This document shows, in pieces, positions 48,040 to 58,659 of a DNA stretch of 64,000 nucleotides. Every line of letters starts with the position of its first letter. The stretch's first letter is position 1. Position numbers and translations under genes: made by a program. Location of the stretch: contig JAEZJG010000016.1 of NCBI GenBank assembly GCA_023415795.1, forward strand, positions 1 through 64,000, in the 5' to 3' direction. Below the pieces are notes generated by a model, which did no database searches, was not told where the DNA came from, and worked only from the letters and a program-made list of their open reading frames with translations. Source of the DNA: Bacillota bacterium (GTDB lineage: Bacteria; Bacillota; Clostridia; Christensenellales; SZUA-584).

Positions 48040-50201
48040 CTTCCCGCTCCCTTTCTGCCGCGCAGGCCGGTGCTTCCTTTGCCCTCCGGCTTGAAGTATC
48101 CGTTCTTTCCGAAGGTGCCGCTCTTTCCAGCTGAATTGTTCTTAACAGGTGCAGCACTCTTTCCAGACGGATTGTTCTTAGCTGGTGCAGCCTTAACCGT
48201 CGCCTTGCCCTTCACAGCTGCGCCGCCCTTCGGGAAAGAACCGCTCTGTGCCGCTGCCTCTCCCCTTGCAGGCGCACTCTTGCCCTTTGCAGACGGCTTG
48301 CCCTTCGCCCGATCACCCGCCGATCTCACCGGCTTGTCCGCTGACCGCGCCGATTTGCCATCCGCGGCGCGCTCACGCGGCTGCCCCTTGGGCTGGCTGC
48401 TGCCTTTCGGCTTGCCGTCCCGCAGACCGCTGTCTCCCGGCACCAAGCATTCCTTTCCGGGGCCTATCAGCTCTTCCCGTTCGGCGGCTTTAAGTGCCTC
48501 GCGTATCAGCGGCCAGTTCTTGCGCTGGCTGAATTGCAGCAGCGCTCGCTGCATCGCCTTCTCCTTGGGTGTTTTGGCGACATACACAGGGTTTCCCGTC
48601 ATCGGATCACGCTCGGTATAATACATGCAGGTGGAAATGGTGCCCGGTGTGGGATAGAAATCCTGCACCTGCTCCGGCACAAACCCCTGACGCTTCATCG
48701 ACAAAGCCAGCTCTATGGCGTGGTTCAGCGTGCTGCCCGGATGCGACGAAATGTAATATGGCAGCAGATACTGCTGTTTTTCCGCCCGCTGTGTCGCCCC
48801 GGCGAAGCGCTTCGCAAACCGCTCGTACACGGAATACGACGGCTTGTTCATCAGCCGCAGCACCTCGTCGCTCACATGCTCGGGAGCCACCTTCAGCTGC
48901 CCGCTCACATGCTTCTTGACCAGCCGCTCAAAGAAGTGGTTGTCCCTGTCTGCCATGATGTAGTCGAACCGCAGACCGGAGCGTATGAACACGCGCCGCA
49001 CCCCCTCCACACGCTCCACTGCGTCCAGCACCTCGCACAGCCCCTTATGGCTCACCTTGAGGTTGGGGCAAATCTGAGGCGTGAGGCAGCTGCGCGTACA
49101 CGCTTCGGCATTCTTCGCGGTGCACACAGCATCATAAAAGTTGGCGGTAGGTCCGCCCACGTCCGAAATGATGCCCTTGAATTCGGACATCTGCGCCATG
49201 CGCTTTGTTTCCTCGACGATGGAGCGTTTGGAGCGCTTCTGTATGCGCTTGCCCTGATGCGCTGATATGGAGCAGAACGCGCACTGCCCGGGGCAGCCCC
49301 GCACCGTAATCAGCCCGAACTGCACCTCGGACAGCGCCGGAACGGGTTCGGTATATGACGGATGTGCGAGCCGTGTGAACGGCAGCCCGTATATCGTGTC
49401 CATATCAGGCGTGGACAACGGCGGCTGCGGCGGATACTGCACGACATAGCGTTCTCCGTGCTTTTGCGCCAGCACCTTGCCGCGAGGTATAGTATTGAGG
49501 TGAATGAGACGAAATGCGTCCGCGAATTCCTTTTTGTTTTCGGCGACATGCTCAAACGAGGGCAGCAGCGTTGCTCCCTCGGGCACCGACGCGCTGACAC
49601 AGCAGGTGCCGCGCACGCCCGTGATATCGCGGATAGCTTCACCCGCCTTGAGGCGCGCACAAATTTCGGCAAGCGGCTTCTCGCCCATGCCATACACCAA
49701 AAGGTCTGCCTTAGAGTCGATCAGGTACGAACGCCGCACCTTATCCTCATAATAATCGTAATGGGCAAAGCGGCGGTTAGAGGGCTCCACGCCGCCGATA
49801 ATAACTGGGATGTCCCGATATGCCTGCTTGAGCCTTGCGGTATACGCAATGGTGGGCCGCGGCGGACGACGCCCGGCCTTGCCGCCCGGCGAATAGGCAT
49901 CTTCGCTGCGCTTGCGTTTGGCAACGGTATACATGTTGACCATGCCGTCGATGTTGCCGCCGCTCAGCAAAAAGGCATAGCGCGGCGATCCCAGACGCAT
50001 AAAGTCGTCTGCAGATTCCCAATCCGGCTGAGATATCACACCCACGCTAAAGCCAAGGCTCTCCACAAAACGCCCGATGATGGCCGCCGCAAAGGACGGA
50101 TGATCCACATACGCATCGGGCGTTACCACTATAAAATCCAGCTGACCGATATGGCGCGCGTCCAGCTCCTCGCGCGTCATCGGCATAAATTCATTATTCA
50201 T
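48036..50201 (-). CDS. YgiQ-family (UPF0313) radical SAM protein with basic C-terminal tail
   Basis: The 721-residue protein has the N-terminal UPF0313 domain (FIVVTPDAYVDHPSFAAAIIGRFVESLGF), a radical SAM core with the CxxxCxxC cluster motif in RGCPGQCAFCSISAHQGKRI (about residue 300), and a DUF3362-like C-terminal segment (DFYPTPGTISTCMYYTERDPMTG). The last 130 residues (about 590-721) form a low-complexity, strongly basic tail rich in Lys, Gly, Ala, Pro and Ser with degenerate repeats such as KNNPSGKSAAPVKNNSAGKS, which may bind RNA or another polyanion. The family's role is not settled. No clear Shine-Dalgarno is visible. Confidence 0.9.
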   Translation of the reverse strand: MNNEFMPMTREELDARHIGQLDFIVVTPDAYVDHPSFAAAIIGRFVESLGFSVGVISQPDWESADDFMRLGSPRYAFLLSGGNIDGMVNMYTVAKRKRSEDAYSPGGKAGRRPPRPTIAYTARLKQAYRDIPVIIGGVEPSNRRFAHYDYYEDKVRRSYLIDSKADLLVYGMGEKPLAEICARLKAGEAIRDITGVRGTCCVSASVPEGATLLPSFEHVAENKKEFADAFRLIHLNTIPRGKVLAQKHGERYVVQYPPQPPLSTPDMDTIYGLPFTRLAHPSYTEPVPALSEVQFGLITVRGCPGQCAFCSISAHQGKRIQKRSKRSIVEETKRMAQMSEFKGIISDVGGPTANFYDAVCTAKNAEACTRSCLTPQICPNLKVSHKGLCEVLDAVERVEGVRRVFIRSGLRFDYIMADRDNHFFERLVKKHVSGQLKVAPEHVSDEVLRLMNKPSYSVYERFAKRFAGATQRAEKQQYLLPYYISSHPGSTLNHAIELALSMKRQGFVPEQVQDFYPTPGTISTCMYYTERDPMTGNPVYVAKTPKEKAMQRALLQFSQRKNWPLIREALKAAEREELIGPGKECLVPGDSGLRDGKPKGSSQPKGQPRERAADGKSARSADKPVRSAGDRAKGKPSAKGKSAPARGEAAAQSGSFPKGGAAVKGKATVKAAPAKNNPSGKSAAPVKNNSAGKSGTFGKNGYFKPEGKGSTGLRGRKGAGR

Positions 50202-50221
50202 GAGGAGAGTATATCATCTGT

Positions 50222-53200
50222 CTACGCTTGCCAACAAGCGAATATTCTATGAATGCCCTCCGATTTATCCAAAAGCAGCTTTTTTGCGCTCTCTTCGCTC
50301 TCAAAGCTCAGCCACGCGTCCCCTTCATAGCCCGGCGCAAGCTCCACCTCAATGATATACTTTGCGCCGTTGCGCTCATATTCTACCGTGTATGTGCCAA
50401 AATCGTCGGGCAGGCAGGGGCACACCGACAGCGCGCCGCGTTCGATGCGCATGCCCAGCAGATGCACGATCGCCGCCTGATACATCCAGCCCGCCGTCCC
50501 CGTATACCATGTCCAGCCTGCGCGTCCCTTGTGCTCCTCCGTGTAATAGACATCCGCCGCCATTACATATGGCTCCCCCTTATATTTCTCCACACCGGCG
50601 GGCGTACGCGTATGATTGATGGGGTTCATCAGCTGGAACAGCGAGAGCGCGTCCTGCTTGAGCCGCAGCTTCGCCGCCGCGATCACAAACCATGCCGCCG
50701 CGTGGCTGTATTGACCGCCGTTTTCGCGCACACCGGGCAGGTAGTTTTTGATGTAGCCGGGGTTTTTGTCCCACTTGTCAAAGGGCGGCGCCAGCAGACG
50801 GATGATGCCCTCGTCGCGCATCACCAGCTCGTCCGCAGCGGCATCGTAAGCCCGGCGGGCGCGCTCTGCGCCGGACAATACCGCCCATGCCTGCGACACC
50901 AGATCGATACGGCATTCCGGCGATGTGCGGCTGCCCAGCGGCGTGCCGTCGTCAAAGAACGCCCGCGTGTACCATTCTCCGTCCCACGCGTTGTCCTCAA
51001 TGCTGCGCCGCAGTACATCCCGCTGCTGCCTGTATTTCTCCGCCCAGCCATTCTCGCCGCGCAACCGGCACAGGTCGATAAACAGCCGCAGCACCTCGGC
51101 AAGGAAGAATGCCAGCCACACGCTTTCGCCCTTGCCGCCCTCGCCCACGGCATCCATGCCGTCGTTCCAGTCGCCCGTGCCCATCAAAGGCAGACCCCGC
51201 TCGCCGTAAGCCACCGAGTCTATCACACGCACGCAGTGCATGAACAGCGTCTCCCGCACGCTGCTGATGGCAAATGTCTCGTACAAATCGTGCTTTCCCT
51301 CAGGTATCGGCTTGCTTTCCAGATAGGCGGCCTCCGCGTCGAACACGTCCATATCGCCTGTGATGCGCTCGTACTCACACGCCACATACGGCAGGAAAAG
51401 CTTATCGTCCGTAATGCGCGTTCTCACGCCGCTGGTCGGTTCGTGCCACCAGTGCAGCACATCCCCTTCGATGAACTGCCGCTCCGCGCATTTCAATATG
51501 TGCGCCCGCGTCACAGCCGGATTGGTATACGCCAGTGCTAGCACATCCTGAAGCTGGTCGCGAAAACCAAACGCGCCGCCCGATTGGTAGTAGCCCGTGC
51601 GCCCCATCAGCCGTGCCGTGTAAGTCTGGTACAGCAGCCAGCCGTTTACCAGCGTATCGAAGGCTTTGGCCGAAGTGGATATCCGAATGCCGCCCACCAG
51701 CCGCTGCCAGTGTGCCTGAACCGCCTTGAGCCTAGCCGCCGCGCCGTCCGCATCGCCCGCATGCGTCATCATCGCTGCTGTGTCAGACACGTCGCCGTAG
51801 CCCATCAGCAGCTGCACCGCCTTTTGCTCTCCCGGCTGAAGGGTGACGTGCGTCTGCAAGGCCAGCAGCGTGGAGCCGCAGCCGTCGCTGTCTGACAACT
51901 CTGCCACCTTGAGCGCCTCGGGATAGATGTTATACCCCGGCACACCGAAGAACTCGTACGCGGATACGGTATGCCGTGTCTGGGCGTTGGGCATCGCGAT
52001 GAACATCGCCTTGCCCGCTTCACCGAACGGCGACGCCGCCATCAGCCTCCCGTCCTCCATCCGTGTGCGTATGCCGCTGGCCGCCGTCGCCGCCAGCACC
52101 GGCTCGGCGTAGTAGTAAACCGACAGCGTCTGCTCGCTGTCCGTGTTGTTGGTCAGCCGCAGAAGCCCCGTTTTCAGCGGCAGCCGCGGTTCGACAAAAT
52201 ATGTCAGCTGCGTGTCCACGCCGCCGTAGCGCTCATACGTGGTATATCCAAAGGCGTGGATGACGCGATAACGCCCCTTGGCGTACTGGTCGGGCGCGGC
52301 GCTGAACGCTAGGCCTGTCTTATCGCAGCGAATCAGCACCCCTTCACCCGGTACATCCGTCAGCGCATCGTTGCGGAAGGGCGTCAGGCGCGTCATTCGG
52401 GCGTTATCCGCCCACGTATAGCCGCCGCCGCCCGCGCTGACCAGACAGCCCAGCTTCTCGCCCACCAGCAGATTGCTCCATGGCAGGGGCGCACGGTTGG
52501 CCACATCGATGCAATATTCCATGCCCTTGCTCACATAACCGCCCTGCCCATTGTCGAAAGCCTTGAGCTGCCTTGGCACGTGGGTGCGCTCAAGCGCTGT
52601 GCTGCGCTCAAATACGGCGTAGGCGCGCTGCACCGCCGGCACTTTAAGCTGAGGCTCCAGCGCTGCACCGCCGTCCAGCACCAGACAGGCGGCAGCCATC
52701 AGCGTGGCGTTGTCGTCCTCGCTGATGTGTTCGGCAGACAGCGCCGTTATCCGATTGTACGGACGCCCCGATGCCGACTGTGCCAGCTCGTTCAGCTTGT
52801 CCCGCAACGGGCACAGATACGCGTCGCCGCCCTCGTAGACGATCACAAGGTCGGCAGGCAAGCCCTTCAGGCTTAAAAACTCCTGCGCTTTGGCAATGGT
52901 CTTTACACCCGCCATGCTGTCCTCTCCCTGAGCGCGCATATATATGATGGGCAAGTCGCCCGACAGCCCGAACTTCCACAGCGTCTCGCGCCCCTTGGGC
53001 TCTCCCGCCGCACCGCAGACGGTGGGAATGCGGATGACGGTGCGAGATGCGATGCGCTGGAACAGACCCATCTGCGTGCCCTCCAGCTTGAGATAGCGCA
53101 GCTCCACCTGCGCGTGCGTCCACGCCAGATGGAACACGCGGCGCACATCCTCCGTGCCCGACACGCCGGACAGACAGCCCTCCACCGCGTCCAGCCTGTC

Positions 53201-56200
53201 TCCCGCCGCAATGAGGAAGGACACCTCCGTGCTATGCCCCTGCTGTACCGTGACGCCGCACCGTATGCCCGCAGCGCGCGCCACATCCCGCTCAGACTCC
53301 GGCGACGACAGACACGCGGGCGGACCGAACACGCTGCGCCGCCCGAATATGTAGGCACGATCCGTCATCAGCTCAACAGTTCCCTCCGACAACGCCTTGA
53401 TGGCGCAGCACAGCGTTTTGCCCCGGCGGACAGCGGTCACCATGGCTTTATCCGGGTGCGCGTGCGTCTCCACAAACAGCTCGGCAAACGCCGGGTGCGC
53501 GACAAAATCGCGCTCGGTGCACAGCGCGGGCGAAAAGGCACAGGTGACTGCCAGCCTTGCCGCCTTGCCGCTGTTGTTGCGGATGCTAAGGCTCCTCACC
53601 TCCATGTTGCATTCGGGCGAGACGCACACCTCCAGCGTCGTTTCGATGCCGTTTACCTCGCGTACAAACGTGGCCTTATGCGGCTCGAAGTGGACACGTT
53701 CGCCGTCGGCCAGCAGGCAGGTGGGCAGAAACGCCGTCGACCACACCGCACCTGTATCCGTATCCTTGAGGTAGATATGAATGCCGGGGGCGCGGCGCAG
53801 CACATCGCTTTCCCAGCGGCTGATCATGTTGCCGTGGAAGGCTGAATAGCCCGTTCCGTACTGCGTCAGCATCACGGTGTAGCTGTTGTTGGACAGAAAA
53901 TGTGCCTCGGGATACTGCGTCAGCGTTGTATACGTCCGCGAGGCGCGTATCTCCTCCACAAACGCCTGCTTCTCCGGCGGCTTTTCGGCGAAGTCCATCG
54001 TCACACTGCGCGGCGGCACCTTCTCCTTGAGCAGCAGCTCCGTCGCCTTCACACTGGTGTTGCGGTGAAACAGCTCTTGCAGCCGTCCGTCTGTGAGTGC
54101 GTTGAGCACAGACGCCAGTATCATCCCCTGATGATGCGCCATATAACTTTTGACGATGCGCTTTTTCTTGCCGTTGTGCAGGCGCTCGTGCGTGTAGTCA
54201 ATCGCTTCAAAGAAGCCATACCGCCCCGCCGCGCCCAGCTTTTCCAGCCGGAGCATGTTCGCGATGGCGGCTCGCGGCTTCACCTGCAGCGCAAGTACTG
54301 ATGCGTACGGCGCAATCACCGTCTCGCGCACCAGTCCGGATTTCATGCCCAGCCCCGGCACGCCGAACGCCTTGTACTGATAGTTCATCTGCAAATCGAA
54401 GGCGTAATAGCCGGACTCAGATATGCCCCACGGCATGCGCCGCTGTTCGCCATAGGTGGTTTGCAGCTCCACCACCGAGCGGTACGTCTCACTCAGCAGC
54501 GTATAGTCGTAGCTCTTCATGATCAGCAGCGGCATCAGGTATTCGAACATCGTACCGCCCCATGAGAGCAGCACGCGGCTTTCCCCCGCCACAGCCAACG
54601 GTCTGCCCAGCCGAAACCAATGCTTCTCCGGCACATCCCCCTTGGCGATGGCGATGAAGCTGGTCTGCCGCGCTTCGGATGCCAGCAGATCGTAATGCGA
54701 GTTGCTCAGCTCCTGCTGGCGGATGGAATAGCCAATGGAGAACAGCCCCGAGCCCGCATCGTACAGCTCGGTAAAATCCATCGCCTCCAGCAAAGCGGCA
54801 ATACGCCGGCGCAGCCTGTCTGCCCGCAGCGTGAGGCGGCGGCAAGCCACATAGCTTTCGCCCAGCGCTGTCTCCATGCGCTGCACCCAGCCCAGCACCT
54901 CCCCATCCTTACGCACCGATGCCTTCTCCATCACAACGGACAGTATATCCAGCAGCCCGTGAAACGCGTTTGCGTATTCGCGCACGCTGATGTGCCGCAG
55001 CTTCTCCCTCAGCGCCTTGGTTTCGTCGGCATACAGCGCCAGCTGACCGGACGGAAACGCGGACAGCGCACGCGCCCACACGGCATGCCGCTCAAGAAAC
55101 GCTTTGGTCTGCTCCTTATATATGGCAAGCGCGCTTCCGGAGGTCTCGTCCAGCATCGCCAGAGAGCTGATAGCGTTAAACACATCATCGTTGATGACAA
55201 ACGAGGTTTCCTGCTTCTCCTCCCGCGCGATCACGGTTAGCCCCTGTGCGATGCCTGCCGCCAGCGGACTGCTTAGCATGTCGGTCAGCGCCTCGTCCAC
55301 AAGTATCAGGTAGCAGGCGAGGTTGCCGCTGTCCACCGACGACACATAGCGCGGCTCCAGCGGCTCCAGATTGGTGATGTCGTACCAGTTGTACAGATGT
55401 CCCTTCCACTTCTCCGCCTTCTCGATGCCTTCAATGCAGCGACTTAGCCGTTTGACCGCCGCTGCCGACGAGAGGAAGCCCAGCTCGAACGCGCACACGG
55501 TTGCCGCCATCGAATAAGCGACGTTGGTGGGCGACGTGCGCTTTGCCACTCCCTTATGCGGGCTCTGCTGAAAGTTGTCCGGCGTCCAGTAATATTCGGC
55601 TTCCTCCGAAAAATGCTCGAAGAAGCGCCATGTTTTCAGCGCGATATCCTCTAGATAGCGCCGCTCCGTGCTGTCCAGCTCATGGTGCTTCACGCGCCGC
55701 GGGCGGCTGATGGCATGCGCGATAACGGGCGCGAAAAACCATACGGCAAACACGATAAAAGCGAGAATCGAAAACGAATGGATGGCAAGCACCGACAACA
55801 CATACAGCCCAACTGCCAGCACGGGTGCGGCGGCCATCCTGCGCCAGTAATGTCCCACGCCGTCGCGGGCTTTACGCTCTCCCTCCGCTGCCGTCACCCA
55901 TTGAAGCAGCCTTTTGTGCGTGATGCACACCCGTACCAGCGTCCGCACGATGGCATCCAGCATGCGGAAGGTTTCATACGGCAGAAACGCAAACCGATAG
56001 AACGACAGCTCAAACAGCGTCCTCGTTTCATACCAGATGTCCTTGAACGTGGTTCCCTTGCCGGTGTTTCGCACCAATGCCAGCATGCGAAACACAAAAT
56101 CCAGTATCGCGTCGATAAACAGCGGCAGTATGCCGGAAACGAACCAGAAGAAGGCGGAGCTGTAGAAAGCCGTTTGCGACAGCAAAATGACGATGAAAGA

Positions 56201-58546
56201 CAACGGCACCGTCAGGCTGCGGCGCAGGTTGTCGAATATCTGGTATTTGGCGAGCCCGGACAGCGGGTTCTTCACGCGCCCTTCCTTTGTGTGCACCCGC
56301 CTGCACAGCCACGGCAGCAGCTGCCAGTCGCCGCGTGTCCAACGGTGCTGGCGCTCCTCCCACGCGATATACCGCGCCGGGCAGCCGTCCATCAGCACCA
56401 CATCAGACAGCAGCGCACATCGCAGATAGCTGCCCTCCAGCAGATCGTGGCTGAGTATGCGGTTGTCGGGCAACGCTCCCGTCAACACCTGCATATATAC
56501 TGACAGGTTGAATATGCCCTTGCCGGTGAATATGCCCGTGCCGAAGTTATCCTGATAGACATCCGACGCGGCGCTGGCGTAGGTATCCAGCCCGCCCTTG
56601 CCGGAGAACACCAGCGACAGCCGCGATTTGGCCGAGTTGACCACATCCACGCCGATACGCGGCTGCATGATGCCGTAGCCGCGGCGCACCGTGTTCGTCC
56701 TCTCGTCTACGATGGGGCGGTGCATCGGGTGCTCCATCGTGCCCACCATCTTGATGACGGCATCCCGCGAGAGAGCCGTATCCGCATCCAGCGTGATGAC
56801 GTACTTTATATCTGTGGGCAGCCCGTGTGTGACGTGCGTAAACGCATCAGAGCCCTCTGTCAGCAGCGAACAGAAGTCCATCAGCGCGCCGCGTTTGCGC
56901 TCGTAGCCGCCATACCGCCCGTTCTCCGCAATGAGGGTGCGCTTTCGCTGTGCATAAAAAAATATCTGCCGCCCGTATTTTTGGTTGAGCGCCGCCGCCC
57001 TTTGCTCCATTTTTACGATGATATCCTCATCGCCTGCCGCTATCTCGTTCTTATCCTCCTTGAAGTCGGACAGCAGCGTCATATAAAGGTTGGGCTGCTG
57101 GTTAGCCGCGAAATAAACCTCCATCTTCTCCATCAGCTCCTCGCCGTCCTCCAGGCTGGTGATCAGCGCGGGTATCACCACCATCGTGGCGCGTTCCTCT
57201 GTCAGCCCGTCTTTGAGCGCCATCTTGGGCAGAAAGGCTGGGTCTGTCACCAGCGTCATCAGCCGGTTGCTGACCGTGATCGCCACGGTATACACCGGTA
57301 TCAGGCAGATGAAAAAGCCCAATATGCCGTATACGGGCGGGTGGTTCAAAAACAGCGGCAGGTTCAGCAGCACCGCGCTGACCACCGTTGATACGATCGC
57401 ACCGCCCACATACAGCAGCATCATGTGCCGCCGCACAAAATCGGCGAACCGCGCGTTCACGGGTATGCGCCCCAGCGCGTGCATCAGCGCGTCTTTTCTG
57501 TCCCCCACAATAAATTCGCCGACATGTACGCCACTTTGGGATGCCAGCTCTACCGCCGCCCGCGCAACGGCGGGTTCGGAGGCCTGCATCCATTGCGCGA
57601 TTCTGGTGATGCCTCGGCGATAGTATTCACGTGAGTCGTAGTCCATACCGGCATAGTCTGCGTCGGCGCACAGATGCCGGTGCACCAGCGATACGCTTTC
57701 AAATATCGGTTCGAAATTGACCTTCGCCAACGTGCGGAGCGAGGCAATGGCGTTGGAGATGTTCAGTATGCTTTTGGCTTGCACGGTATGCGCCTGCTTT
57801 ACCAGACGTTCCACCGTAAGGTCGCGCACCGACAGCCGCAGATTAAGCCGCTCTGTGACGGCGGCATATTGCGGGCTTTCCCGCAGCAGCACCATCACCC
57901 GTTCCACAAACACGGCGTTGGTCAGATAGCTTTTGTACTCCGTCAGCAGCGTGTCCAAATCAGCTGTGTCCTGACCTGCCCGCTCACAGAATTTTTCCGC
58001 TAGGTGGCACAGCTTCAGTATCGTCGTGCACTGCCGTGCCAGCGAGGACACCGCCCGCAGCAGCGCGATTTTAAGCATATCCACAAAAGCCCACAGCTCG
58101 CCCGAGTCCAGCCCCATCTCCTGCTGAAACGCTTCGAGAAATTCCTGTATATGTTCGGGCGACACGCGATAGGCGCTGTGCCGCAGCAGCACCGTCGCCA
58201 GCATCAGGCATCGCGGCTGGTGCGCGAAGCGACCGTTCAGCATATGCGGCAGACGATAGTTTTTGCGATCCAGCTCGATCTGTCTGATCTGCTCGATGAA
58301 CAAAAAACGGTTATCGTAGAACCATTCGGCCAGCGGCGGCAGCTCGTCGCCCGCGTGCTTGCGCTCTCTTGCTGCCAAATAGGCGCCCTCAACACGGCGG
58401 CGTTCTTCTGCCAGCCCAAAGTGACGGCTGTCCGTTTTTTTAACGGCGACCTTGCCTGAAAGCGACAGCTGCCGGGCGTATTCCAATAGCTCCTGCCACG
58501 AAAGCGTCAGGTCGTCCGGTACGGTGATGCCGTTTTTTGTTTGCAT
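50222..58546 (-). CDS. Cyclic beta-1,2-glucan synthase-like protein (GT84-glycoamylase-like-GH94)
   Basis: The 2774-residue protein is close in length to Rhizobium NdvB and Brucella Cgs. Residues 1-365 are a helical N-terminus, followed by membrane segments (about 374-426, 776-820 and 903-945). A GT84 glycosyltransferase domain has the DxD motif LDADTALSRD (D587/D589) and an RxxRW motif in RQHRWTRGDW (about 730). A glycoamylase-like domain follows (about 966-1470, MAHHQGMILASVLNAL). Two beta-sandwich repeats (from about 1550 and 2003) lead to a GH94 phosphorylase domain (about 2300-2770) with the catalytic aspartate near 2462 in GDWNDGMD. Such enzymes make and cyclise beta-1,2-glucan, while GH94 trims length. 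Start at 58546 has GGAGGGG. A role in envelope polysaccharide or export is inferred. Confidence 0.9.
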   Translation of the reverse strand: MQTKNGITVPDDLTLSWQELLEYARQLSLSGKVAVKKTDSRHFGLAEERRRVEGAYLAARERKHAGDELPPLAEWFYDNRFLFIEQIRQIELDRKNYRLPHMLNGRFAHQPRCLMLATVLLRHSAYRVSPEHIQEFLEAFQQEMGLDSGELWAFVDMLKIALLRAVSSLARQCTTILKLCHLAEKFCERAGQDTADLDTLLTEYKSYLTNAVFVERVMVLLRESPQYAAVTERLNLRLSVRDLTVERLVKQAHTVQAKSILNISNAIASLRTLAKVNFEPIFESVSLVHRHLCADADYAGMDYDSREYYRRGITRIAQWMQASEPAVARAAVELASQSGVHVGEFIVGDRKDALMHALGRIPVNARFADFVRRHMMLLYVGGAIVSTVVSAVLLNLPLFLNHPPVYGILGFFICLIPVYTVAITVSNRLMTLVTDPAFLPKMALKDGLTEERATMVVIPALITSLEDGEELMEKMEVYFAANQQPNLYMTLLSDFKEDKNEIAAGDEDIIVKMEQRAAALNQKYGRQIFFYAQRKRTLIAENGRYGGYERKRGALMDFCSLLTEGSDAFTHVTHGLPTDIKYVITLDADTALSRDAVIKMVGTMEHPMHRPIVDERTNTVRRGYGIMQPRIGVDVVNSAKSRLSLVFSGKGGLDTYASAASDVYQDNFGTGIFTGKGIFNLSVYMQVLTGALPDNRILSHDLLEGSYLRCALLSDVVLMDGCPARYIAWEERQHRWTRGDWQLLPWLCRRVHTKEGRVKNPLSGLAKYQIFDNLRRSLTVPLSFIVILLSQTAFYSSAFFWFVSGILPLFIDAILDFVFRMLALVRNTGKGTTFKDIWYETRTLFELSFYRFAFLPYETFRMLDAIVRTLVRVCITHKRLLQWVTAAEGERKARDGVGHYWRRMAAAPVLAVGLYVLSVLAIHSFSILAFIVFAVWFFAPVIAHAISRPRRVKHHELDSTERRYLEDIALKTWRFFEHFSEEAEYYWTPDNFQQSPHKGVAKRTSPTNVAYSMAATVCAFELGFLSSAAAVKRLSRCIEGIEKAEKWKGHLYNWYDITNLEPLEPRYVSSVDSGNLACYLILVDEALTDMLSSPLAAGIAQGLTVIAREEKQETSFVINDDVFNAISSLAMLDETSGSALAIYKEQTKAFLERHAVWARALSAFPSGQLALYADETKALREKLRHISVREYANAFHGLLDILSVVMEKASVRKDGEVLGWVQRMETALGESYVACRRLTLRADRLRRRIAALLEAMDFTELYDAGSGLFSIGYSIRQQELSNSHYDLLASEARQTSFIAIAKGDVPEKHWFRLGRPLAVAGESRVLLSWGGTMFEYLMPLLIMKSYDYTLLSETYRSVVELQTTYGEQRRMPWGISESGYYAFDLQMNYQYKAFGVPGLGMKSGLVRETVIAPYASVLALQVKPRAAIANMLRLEKLGAAGRYGFFEAIDYTHERLHNGKKKRIVKSYMAHHQGMILASVLNALTDGRLQELFHRNTSVKATELLLKEKVPPRSVTMDFAEKPPEKQAFVEEIRASRTYTTLTQYPEAHFLSNNSYTVMLTQYGTGYSAFHGNMISRWESDVLRRAPGIHIYLKDTDTGAVWSTAFLPTCLLADGERVHFEPHKATFVREVNGIETTLEVCVSPECNMEVRSLSIRNNSGKAARLAVTCAFSPALCTERDFVAHPAFAELFVETHAHPDKAMVTAVRRGKTLCCAIKALSEGTVELMTDRAYIFGRRSVFGPPACLSSPESERDVARAAGIRCGVTVQQGHSTEVSFLIAAGDRLDAVEGCLSGVSGTEDVRRVFHLAWTHAQVELRYLKLEGTQMGLFQRIASRTVIRIPTVCGAAGEPKGRETLWKFGLSGDLPIIYMRAQGEDSMAGVKTIAKAQEFLSLKGLPADLVIVYEGGDAYLCPLRDKLNELAQSASGRPYNRITALSAEHISEDDNATLMAAACLVLDGGAALEPQLKVPAVQRAYAVFERSTALERTHVPRQLKAFDNGQGGYVSKGMEYCIDVANRAPLPWSNLLVGEKLGCLVSAGGGGYTWADNARMTRLTPFRNDALTDVPGEGVLIRCDKTGLAFSAAPDQYAKGRYRVIHAFGYTTYERYGGVDTQLTYFVEPRLPLKTGLLRLTNNTDSEQTLSVYYYAEPVLAATAASGIRTRMEDGRLMAASPFGEAGKAMFIAMPNAQTRHTVSAYEFFGVPGYNIYPEALKVAELSDSDGCGSTLLALQTHVTLQPGEQKAVQLLMGYGDVSDTAAMMTHAGDADGAAARLKAVQAHWQRLVGGIRISTSAKAFDTLVNGWLLYQTYTARLMGRTGYYQSGGAFGFRDQLQDVLALAYTNPAVTRAHILKCAERQFIEGDVLHWWHEPTSGVRTRITDDKLFLPYVACEYERITGDMDVFDAEAAYLESKPIPEGKHDLYETFAISSVRETLFMHCVRVIDSVAYGERGLPLMGTGDWNDGMDAVGEGGKGESVWLAFFLAEVLRLFIDLCRLRGENGWAEKYRQQRDVLRRSIEDNAWDGEWYTRAFFDDGTPLGSRTSPECRIDLVSQAWAVLSGAERARRAYDAAADELVMRDEGIIRLLAPPFDKWDKNPGYIKNYLPGVRENGGQYSHAAAWFVIAAAKLRLKQDALSLFQLMNPINHTRTPAGVEKYKGEPYVMAADVYYTEEHKGRAGWTWYTGTAGWMYQAAIVHLLGMRIERGALSVCPCLPDDFGTYTVEYERNGAKYIIEVELAPGYEGDAWLSFESEESAKKLLLDKSEGIHRIFACWQA

Positions 58547-58608
58547 TAACCCCTCCGTCGCATAGAAATTGATAACACTATTATTCGCCGCACCGGAAAT
58601 ATCAATAC

Positions 58609-58641
58609 AAAAAAGAAGCCTCTGACTAAATCAGAAGCTTC
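58609..58641 (-). terminator. Terminator of rnpB
   Basis: Arms GAAGCCTCTGA and TCAGAAGCTTC (58615-58625 with 58631-58641) form an 11-bp stem with one mismatch, followed on the minus strand by TTTTTT (58609-58614). It lies 18 bases past the mature 3' end of RNase P RNA. Confidence 0.85.
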
Positions 58642-58659
58642 CGTAAGTTTTAAAGTTTT

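Noticed and set aside
50228..51541. 437-codon plus-strand open frame antisense to the glucan synthase
   Set aside because: It is inside the GH94 domain coding region, His/Arg-rich and without any recognisable domain.
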